Positions 58,851-64,000 of a stretch of 64,000 bases of DNA are shown piece after piece. The stretch's first letter is position 1, and each line of letters begins with the position of its first letter. The notes under the pieces are model-generated. The model ran no database searches. It was not told where the DNA came from and saw nothing but the letters and a program-made list of their open reading frames with translations. The position numbers and the translations under genes are program-made. Source of the DNA: a virus; the IMG/VR virus record IMGVR_UViG_3300028025_003977, positions 1 to 64,000 of that record. One strand, 5' to 3'.

Positions 58851-59518
58851 TGCCTACAGTTGGAGTTCTTCCTGCATCAGGAAAGGCATCTAGGATTGGT
58901 GGAATACCAAAATTTTGTTTGCCTATTAGCGATGATAGATGTTTGTTGCAGTGGCATGTAAATCAAATGCTTGAGGTATGTGATGAGGTTCGTGTATCAA
59001 CAAGACCTGAGTGGGTTCCAATTATTCAAAACATGGACATGAACATAAAACTTATCGTTAGAGAGCCTTCAACCATGTCTGACGCAATTGATTTTATGAT
59101 AGGCGACTATAATGACACTGTGCTTATTGGAATGCCTGATACTTATATCTTAAATTCAACAAAGAACATTTACTCAGAGCTTATGAAAAATCAAGACAAC
59201 GCAGACTTAGTTTTAGGAGTTTGGAATTGTCCAGAAGAACTTAGAGGAAGAGTTGGTCAGGTATCTTTACGAGACAATAAAGTAGTAGCTTCAAAAGATA
59301 AAACAAATGATTGTGACTATGAATATTTGTGGGGTACTTTACTTTTCCGAAAAAATATGATAAGATATGTAGACCCAAGTAGAAACCATCCAGGAGAACA
59401 AATTCAGGAGTGGATAACATCAAGGTTTAATATTCAAGCAGTTAGAAATGACGGAGAGTACATGGATATTGGTACACTAAAAGGTTTAAAAGATCTTTAC
59501 AGAAGAATGGAAAATTAG
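58850..59518 (+). CDS. Sugar nucleotidyltransferase-like protein
   Basis: A 222-residue Rossmann-type enzyme. VLPASGKASRIGGIPKFCLPI (residues 5-25, key A-S-G-x2-S-R and P-K) is the pyrophosphorylase signature; GMPDTYI contains the metal-binding Asp; GTLLFRKNMI and MDIGTLKGLKDLYRRM end the typical fold. It would condense NTP with a sugar-1-phosphate. TAATG overlap with the GT32 gene indicates co-translation. Substrate unknown. Confidence 0.8.
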   Translation: MPTVGVLPASGKASRIGGIPKFCLPISDDRCLLQWHVNQMLEVCDEVRVSTRPEWVPIIQNMDMNIKLIVREPSTMSDAIDFMIGDYNDTVLIGMPDTYILNSTKNIYSELMKNQDNADLVLGVWNCPEELRGRVGQVSLRDNKVVASKDKTNDCDYEYLWGTLLFRKNMIRYVDPSRNHPGEQIQEWITSRFNIQAVRNDGEYMDIGTLKGLKDLYRRMEN

Positions 59519-59761
59519 ATGCACGAGTATGAAGATAAGTTTCATATTGAGGTAGATCAAGTAAATCATCCTGCACACTACACAACTGACCCATCTGGAG
59601 TTGAGTGCATTCAAATTACACGTCATAGAAACTTTAACATTGGTAATGCTTTTAAGTATCTTTGGAGAGCTGGAATTAAGGATGACAAAAAACAAATAGA
59701 AGATTTGCAAAAGGCAATCTTTTATATTAATGATGAAATTAATAGGCTGGAAGGAAGATAA
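59519..59761 (+). CDS. DUF3310-family protein
   Basis: An 80-residue protein matching the DUF3310 pattern: VNHPAHYT (residue 15), ECIQITR, FNIGNAFKYLWRAG (about 39-52) and DLQKAIFYINDEI. DUF3310 is a common phage nucleotide-metabolism neighbour of unknown activity. Stop and next start overlap (TAATG). Confidence 0.85.
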   Translation: MHEYEDKFHIEVDQVNHPAHYTTDPSGVECIQITRHRNFNIGNAFKYLWRAGIKDDKKQIEDLQKAIFYINDEINRLEGR

Positions 59762-59934
59762 TGCCCACTTATGAATACACTTGTGTAACCTGTGACAGCT
59801 CTATTGAAAAACCAAATATTAAGGTTGACGACAGAGATCATCAACAATGTGAAAAGTGTGGTAATGTTCTTACTAGGAGTTGGACTCTTGGAAATGTTTC
59901 TGTATGGGCTCCAACTGCTGGCGGATATAGGTAA
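59761..59934 (+). CDS. FmdB-like zinc-ribbon protein (57 residues)
   Basis: Starts by TAATG overlap; MPTYEYTCVTCDSSIE is the classical FmdB/CxxC-CxxC regulatory protein opening, and CEKCGN is the second knuckle. Such small ribbons bind zinc and possibly DNA. It ends with a TAATG overlap to the next gene. This gene is short and easily overlooked. Confidence 0.8.
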   Translation: MPTYEYTCVTCDSSIEKPNIKVDDRDHQQCEKCGNVLTRSWTLGNVSVWAPTAGGYR

Positions 59935-60212
59935 TGGCTAAAACAAAAACTGTAATTAAGTATAATCCAAACTGGGATGTAAAGTTTGAACACCAGCATG
60001 GCAAAGACCTAATTGTTCCAGGAACACCTCTTAAAATAAAGAATGTTCGTGGAGACTTTAAGTTTGAAAAGTATGTAAAGAACACCGATTCTGGTATGGA
60101 ATGGATTGATGTTATTGGTCCCACTGGATATAGGTCCTTTTATTTGTGGGATTTAAAGGGTATAATTAAACCTAAGAAGAAAAGGATTAAGAAGAATGGC
60201 AGCGGAAATTGA
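59934..60212 (+). CDS. Hypothetical 92-residue basic protein
   Basis: A beta-rich protein (KYNPNWDVKFEHQHGKDLI, GTPLKIKNVRGDFKFEKYV) with a very basic tail (PKKKRIKKNGSGN). It overlaps the terminase small subunit by 17 bases and precedes the packaging genes. The tail suggests nucleic-acid contact. Family not recognised. Confidence 0.62.
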   Translation: MAKTKTVIKYNPNWDVKFEHQHGKDLIVPGTPLKIKNVRGDFKFEKYVKNTDSGMEWIDVIGPTGYRSFYLWDLKGIIKPKKKRIKKNGSGN

Positions 60213-60714
60213 GCTAGCAGAGCGTTGGGAAAGAATCAACAAGGTTGTTGAGGAGTTCCTTCGTGGAAACACAAACCCTAACGATATTGCTACAATCACT
60301 GGATTTAAAAGATCCCAAGTAACTGAGTACCTAAATGAGTGGCGTACAGTTATTCAAAGTGATAGACAGATTCAAATGCGAGCCAGAGAAGCTCTTGCAG
60401 GTGCAGATCAGCACTACTCAATGCTTATTAAAGAAGCCTGGGATGTAGTAGAGCAAGCAGACCTTACTGCACAGTTACCACAAAAAACATCAGCCTTAAA
60501 ACTAATTGCTGATATTCAACAAAAACAAATGGACATGCTACAAAAAGCAGGTGTGCTAGACAACAACGAACTAGCAGAACAAATTATTGAAACAGAAGAA
60601 AAGCAACAGATGCTTGTTGAGATTATTAGAGATGTTGTTTCGTCTTGCGAAAAATGTAAGCCTCAAGTTTCTTCAAGGTTAAGTAAGATAACAGGACAAG
60701 CAGAGGCACTCTAG
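60196..60714 (+). CDS. terS: Terminase small subunit
   Basis: A 172-residue protein. N-terminal helix-turn-helix (NPNDIATITGFKRSQVTEYLNEW, about 27-49, key I-A-x2-T-G-x3-S-x-V) for recognising the packaging start, long oligomerisation helices (about 60-150), and two Cys residues near the C terminus. It lies directly before TerL. ATG 60196 has AAAGG 10-14 bases ahead and overlaps the previous gene. Confidence 0.85.
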   Translation: MAAEIELAERWERINKVVEEFLRGNTNPNDIATITGFKRSQVTEYLNEWRTVIQSDRQIQMRAREALAGADQHYSMLIKEAWDVVEQADLTAQLPQKTSALKLIADIQQKQMDMLQKAGVLDNNELAEQIIETEEKQQMLVEIIRDVVSSCEKCKPQVSSRLSKITGQAEAL

Positions 60715-62504
60715 TGTTTGAAGATATGATTGATCTTCTTGGCGGAGATGAATTTGACGAAAAGCCAGTAAATTTAGAAGAGTTTGTAACCTCTAGAGAT
60801 TACCTTGGTCTACCACCCCTTTCTGATTATCAGTACACTGCAATTAAAGCAATGAGTCAAATTTATAAAAAAGAAACTTTGATTAATGTTTTTGGTCAAG
60901 AAGAGGGAACCAAGATATCAAAACAAACTTGCAATGAGGTAGTATTGCAACTTGGTAAGGGTTCTGGTAAGGACTACATGTCAACCATTTCCGTTTCTTA
61001 TATGGTATATCTTCTTTTATGTTTAAAAGATCCTGCAAAGTATTATGGTAAACCCCCAGGTGATTCTATTGATATTCTTAATATTGCTATTAACGCTGAG
61101 CAAGCAAAGAATGTTTTCTTTAAGGGTTTAAAAAATAGAATTGATAAGTCTCCTTGGTTTCAAGGAAAGTATTCCTACACTGCAGGTTCTGTAAGTTTTG
61201 ATAAAGGAGTTACTTGCCACTCAGGACACTCTGAAAGAGAATCTTGGGAAGGGTACAACGTTCTCTGTGTAATCCTTGATGAGATCTCTGGCTTTGCTAT
61301 TGATAATACAACGGGTCACGATCAAGCAAAAACTGGTCAGGCAATTTATGATATGTATCGTGCCTCTGTAGATTCTCGTTTCCCAGATTTTGGTAAAGTA
61401 GTTTTGCTATCATTCCCAAGATATAGAAATGACTACATTCAGCAAAGGTATGATGCAGTGATTGCAGCCAAAGAAACAACTATTCGTGAACATACCTTTA
61501 AACTAGATGAAACACTAGAGGTTGAAGATTCAAATAACGAGTTTACTATTCAGTGGGAAGAAGATCACATTAGTGCCTACAAGTTTCCTAAAGTGTTTGC
61601 CCTACGCAGACCAACATGGGAAATAAATCCAACAAGAAAAATAGAAGATTTTAAGATTCAGTTTTACACAAACCCTACAGATGCTTTGTCAAGATTTGCC
61701 TGTATGCCTCCAGATGCAGTGGATGCATTCTTTAGATCAAAGGAAAAAATTGAAGCATGTTTTAATCAGCCATCACTTGCAATAGATGAGAGCGGAAGAT
61801 TTGCAGAGTGGTTTGTTCCAGATGATGACAAAGAATATTTTATTCACGTTGACCTTGCACAAAAGCATGACCACTGTGCAGTTGCTTTGGCTCACGTTGA
61901 AAAGTTTGTAAAGATTACAACCTTTAATGACTATGATGTAATTAATCCATTAGTTGTTGTTGATGCTGTTAGATGGTGGACTCCAACTGCAGATAAAACT
62001 GTAGACTTTAAAGATGTAAAAAATTATATTTTAGATCTTAGAAATCGTGGGTTTAAGATTAAGCTTGTAACATTTGATAGATGGAACTCACTTGATATTA
62101 TGAATGAGTTAAAAGCAAGTGGAATGAATTCGGAAACTTTATCTGTTGCAAAAAAGCATTACGAAGATATGCAAATGCTTGTGGCAGAAGAAAGACTGGT
62201 TGGTCCAGCAATTAGATTGCTAATAGAAGAGCTTTTGCAATTAAGAATTATTCGTGACAAGGTAGATCACCCAAGAAAGGGATCTAAGGATCTTGCAGAT
62301 GCTGTCTGTGGTGCAATATATAATGCTATTGCTTTAACCCCAAGAAGGCAAGGTGGAAGAGAAATAGAAGTTCATACATACAAACAACAAGCACTTGACA
62401 ACAAGCAAAAAGAATGGGATAATATTCTACAGAGAGACCTTGAAAAAAATAGACAAGCCCCAGATGATATTCTTAGGTATTTAAATGGAATAGGAATGGT
62501 TTAA
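60714..62504 (+). CDS. terL: Terminase large subunit
   Basis: A 596-residue packaging motor. Walker A-like GKGSGKD (residues 81-87, ending in Asp instead of Ser/Thr), Walker B VLCVILDEISGF (about 181), and a C-terminal RNase H-like nuclease with HVDLAQKHD (about 380), VTFDRWNS (about 455) and KDLADAVCGA (about 525). GTG start at TAG/GTG overlap. Presence of both TerS and TerL shows a headful or cos packager; ends cannot be determined here. Confidence 0.93.
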   Translation: MFEDMIDLLGGDEFDEKPVNLEEFVTSRDYLGLPPLSDYQYTAIKAMSQIYKKETLINVFGQEEGTKISKQTCNEVVLQLGKGSGKDYMSTISVSYMVYLLLCLKDPAKYYGKPPGDSIDILNIAINAEQAKNVFFKGLKNRIDKSPWFQGKYSYTAGSVSFDKGVTCHSGHSERESWEGYNVLCVILDEISGFAIDNTTGHDQAKTGQAIYDMYRASVDSRFPDFGKVVLLSFPRYRNDYIQQRYDAVIAAKETTIREHTFKLDETLEVEDSNNEFTIQWEEDHISAYKFPKVFALRRPTWEINPTRKIEDFKIQFYTNPTDALSRFACMPPDAVDAFFRSKEKIEACFNQPSLAIDESGRFAEWFVPDDDKEYFIHVDLAQKHDHCAVALAHVEKFVKITTFNDYDVINPLVVVDAVRWWTPTADKTVDFKDVKNYILDLRNRGFKIKLVTFDRWNSLDIMNELKASGMNSETLSVAKKHYEDMQMLVAEERLVGPAIRLLIEELLQLRIIRDKVDHPRKGSKDLADAVCGAIYNAIALTPRRQGGREIEVHTYKQQALDNKQKEWDNILQRDLEKNRQAPDDILRYLNGIGMV

Positions 62505-62863
62505 TGGAAATTCCAGACGACTTCTCAGAAGAAGAGTATGATGAAATGATGGACTACATGCTTAGGAATAACTACATACAAAGCGTTGGAATTGATGAAG
62601 ATGGTGAGCCCATCTATAAGATGACACAAGATTTAATTGAAGACTATCCAGATATTTTTGAAGCTCATATGGAATTTACAAATGATCTTTTATTTTCTGT
62701 TTGGCAAAAAGGATACGTTGAAATGACAATGACAGAAGATGGAGAATGGCTAATTATCCCAACTGATGTTACATTAAACTATGAAGAAATTCCTAACCTT
62801 ACAAAAGAAGAAAGGCTTCTTTTGTGGGAGCTTAGTGAAATGAAAAAAAGAGACGATCAATAG
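62504..62863 (+). CDS. Acidic hypothetical protein after terminase
   Basis: A 119-residue strongly acidic protein (IPDDFSEEEYDEMMDYM at the N terminus), with helical and beta segments. TAATG overlap with terL suggests a shared transcript. Acidic small proteins here may be DNA mimics or packaging accessories; no family recognised. Confidence 0.6.
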   Translation: MEIPDDFSEEEYDEMMDYMLRNNYIQSVGIDEDGEPIYKMTQDLIEDYPDIFEAHMEFTNDLLFSVWQKGYVEMTMTEDGEWLIIPTDVTLNYEEIPNLTKEERLLLWELSEMKKRDDQ

Positions 62864-62865
62864 AC

Positions 62866-62895
62866 TTGACAAACGTCATGCCAATAGTGTAAGAT
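62866..62895 (+). promoter_or_regulatory. TTGACA promoter, near-leaderless gene
   Basis: TTGACA (62866-62871), 18-nt spacer, TAAGAT (62890-62895), then seven bases to ATG 62903. A small inverted repeat TGAC-AAAC-GTCA overlaps the -35 box. Confidence 0.65.
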
Positions 62896-62902
62896 AGAGG
62901 CT

Positions 62903-63637
62903 ATGGATTTAGAAAAAACAATTGAGCTAAGATACTTTGATAAAGAAAACAAACTTTTCAAAGTAGTAAATCCAAAAGTAAAAAGAACCTGGATGGACGA
63001 TACACAAAATAATGCTTACCGATGTACTCCATTAAATGTTGCAAACACTTATGGATGGTATGTCTTATGCCCAATGGACTTTACAGCAGAATGGAATGGT
63101 GGACCGCTAGAGTCAGATCTTGTTGTAACAATTATTAACCCTCCAGAAAGTGACAAAGAAGATTCACATAGAATCACTGCTACTAATTTTGGTCATGGAA
63201 TACTAAGTCTAGTTCCAGATTTTATTATTAAAACAAGCCCAGGAGTTTCAACATATGTTCGTGGGATTCCAAATTTAGTTGCAAATGGCATACAGCCACT
63301 TGATGGTGTTGTTGAAACAGATTGGCTGCCATTTACTTTCACTTATAACTTTAAGTTTATTAAACCAGGAAAAATTAAATTTGAAAAAGGTCAAGCACTT
63401 TTTAGTTTTTTTCCAGTAGAAAGAGGATATGTAGAACAATTTGATCCTTTAATTTCAAGTATTGAAGATTATCCAGAATTTAAAAAAGAATATGAAATGT
63501 ATAGTAGCCATAGATCCATGCAACAAATGGGAGTTACTGAAATAGATGGTCACTATGGAAGAGGAGAAACTCCCGCAAAAAAACATGAGGTCGATAATCA
63601 TTTAAAAACAAGTAGGATAAAAGAATTTAAATATTAA
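62903..63637 (+). CDS. DUF6065-like hypothetical protein
   Basis: A 244-residue protein. The CTPLNVANTYGWYVLCPMDFTAEWNGG segment near residue 41 (key residues N-x3-Y-G-W and A-E-W-N-G-G) and GHGILSLVPDFIIKTSPG (about 96) resemble a DUF found in phage and bacterial genes of unknown activity (DUF6065 is my best recollection). It has a leaderless-type promoter and precedes the tRNA cluster. The substrate or partner is unknown; the conserved aromatic residues suggest an enzyme fold. Confidence 0.6.
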   Translation: MDLEKTIELRYFDKENKLFKVVNPKVKRTWMDDTQNNAYRCTPLNVANTYGWYVLCPMDFTAEWNGGPLESDLVVTIINPPESDKEDSHRITATNFGHGILSLVPDFIIKTSPGVSTYVRGIPNLVANGIQPLDGVVETDWLPFTFTYNFKFIKPGKIKFEKGQALFSFFPVERGYVEQFDPLISSIEDYPEFKKEYEMYSSHRSMQQMGVTEIDGHYGRGETPAKKHEVDNHLKTSRIKEFKY

Positions 63638-63647
63638 AATTAAATAA

Positions 63648-63727
63648 CGTAGAGTTGGGCAGGTGGTGAGCCCCTTTGACTGTAAATCAAACGCTTTGCT
63701 GTGTAGGTTCGATTCCTATCTCTACGA
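63648..63727 (+). tRNA. tRNA-Tyr (GTA)
   Basis: Acceptor arms CGTAGAG and CTCTACG with discriminator A. Anticodon stem TTTGA/TCAAA encloses GTA. A 12-base extended variable arm and a TAGG-TTCGATT-CCTA T-arm fit the bacterial class II tRNA-Tyr type. Confidence 0.93.
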
Positions 63728-63731
63728 CTAA

Positions 63732-63804
63732 TCCCCAATAGCTCAATTGGCAGAGCGTTAAACTGTTAATTTAAATGTTCCTGGTTCGAGTCCAGGTTGG
63801 GGAG
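63732..63804 (+). tRNA. tRNA-Asn (GTT)
   Basis: Acceptor TCCCCAA/TTGGGGA with discriminator G, anticodon stem TTAAA/TTTAA with GTT, T-arm CCTGG-TTCGAGT-CCAGG. 73 nt, no CCA encoded. Confidence 0.94.
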
Positions 63805-63818
63805 CAGCAGTATATGTT

Positions 63819-63866
63819 TGTCAGTTGCATATACTCCCACATGTTAAGTGGCATGGCAAACTGACA
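63819..63866 (+). other. Structured spacer between tRNA-Asn and tRNA-Gly
   Basis: TGTCAGTTGC (63819-63828) pairs with GCAAACTGACA (63856-63866) with one bulge; CCAC (63837-63840) can pair with GTGG (63848-63851) inside. It lacks a T-arm and acceptor, so it is not a standard tRNA. It may be a processing signal or small RNA domain. Confidence 0.4.
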
Positions 63867-63867
63867 G

Positions 63868-63938
63868 GCGAATGTTGCATAATGGTAGTGCCTCAGTTTT
63901 CCAAACTGACGGTGAGAGTTCGATTCTCTCCATTCGCT
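63868..63938 (+). tRNA. tRNA-Gly (TCC)
   Basis: Acceptor GCGAATG/CATTCGC with discriminator T, anticodon stem TCAGT/ACTGA enclosing TCC, T-arm AGAG-TTCGATT-CTCT. Reads GGA, the Gly codon that dominates in the fibre genes. Confidence 0.93.
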
Positions 63939-63939
63939 C

Positions 63940-64000
63940 CCCTAATTAGCTCAGTGGATAGAGCAAACGGTTTCTACCCGTTAGGTCAGGAGTTCGAATC
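63940..64000 (+). tRNA. tRNA-Arg (TCT), truncated by window end
   Basis: Starts with acceptor CCCTAAT, then TA, D-arm GCTC...GAGC, anticodon stem AACGG/CCGTT with TCT, and the beginning of the T-arm. The 3' end is outside the window. It reads AGA/AGG, the main Arg codons in the fibre genes. Confidence 0.85.

Noticed and set aside
63805-63867. Additional tRNA between tRNA-Asn and tRNA-Gly
   Set aside because: No acceptor pairing, no T-arm GTTCRA sequence and no credible anticodon loop.
1-64000. Integrase, excisionase system or attachment site
   Set aside because: No tyrosine or serine recombinase motif in any forward gene; the HTH-like protein at 46389 alone is not evidence for lysogeny.

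Overview
This window is part of a large tailed dsDNA phage genome (siphovirus-like: HK97-type head, 2205-residue tape measure, tail-chaperone frameshift). It is AT-rich by eye. Several independent cues point to an actinobacterial host: start codons placed exactly 6-7 nt after a -10 box (leaderless mRNA configuration), a perfect TGTGA-N6-TCACA operator of the CRP/GlxR type, and a class II (B12-dependent) ribonucleotide reductase. Together with the low GC, a freshwater Nanopelagicales-like (acI) actinobacterium is an attractive host, but this is inference; another low-GC Gram-positive is not excluded. No integrase or lysogeny repressor was seen, so a lytic lifestyle is likely.

Layout. 1-3019: Hsp20 chaperone behind the CRP-like site, a reverse-strand HNH pair, holin-like and membrane proteins, a GT4-type glycosyltransferase. 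3027-10914: tail-fibre genes interrupted by an island with a reverse-strand zinc protein and the B12-dependent RNR. 10951-20412: head module (portal, prohead protease with a nested in-frame scaffold start, major capsid, connectors, tail terminator, major tail protein, chaperones with a CCCAAAC -1 frameshift site). 20412-45304: tape measure, distal tail and a long series of giant adhesins/fibres. 45312-59934: replication and nucleotide metabolism (phosphoesterase, DnaB helicase, DnaG-type primase, ssDNA-binding protein, DNA polymerase III alpha, MazG-like enzyme, RecA, Cas4-like Fe-S nuclease, RuvC-like resolvase), then a sugar-transfer pair (GT32-like and sugar nucleotidyltransferase) and several tiny zinc proteins. 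60196-62504: terminase small and large subunits. 63648-64000: four tRNAs (Tyr, Asn, Gly, Arg, the last cut by the window end).

Nearly all genes are on the + strand, packed with ATGA/TAATG/GTGA overlaps. Expression seems to be divided among many small promoters. Replication-side promoters have TTGACA -35 boxes; structural-side promoters often show only an extended -10 (TGnTATAAT). Several drive leaderless genes and several others begin with a hairpin at the predicted mRNA 5' end. The phage would make its own dNTPs (RNR), replicate with its own polymerase/helicase/primase set, package with TerS/TerL and translate AGA/GGA-rich fibre genes with help of its own tRNA-Arg(TCT) and tRNA-Gly(TCC). No endolysin is visible in the window, although a holin-like gene is present.
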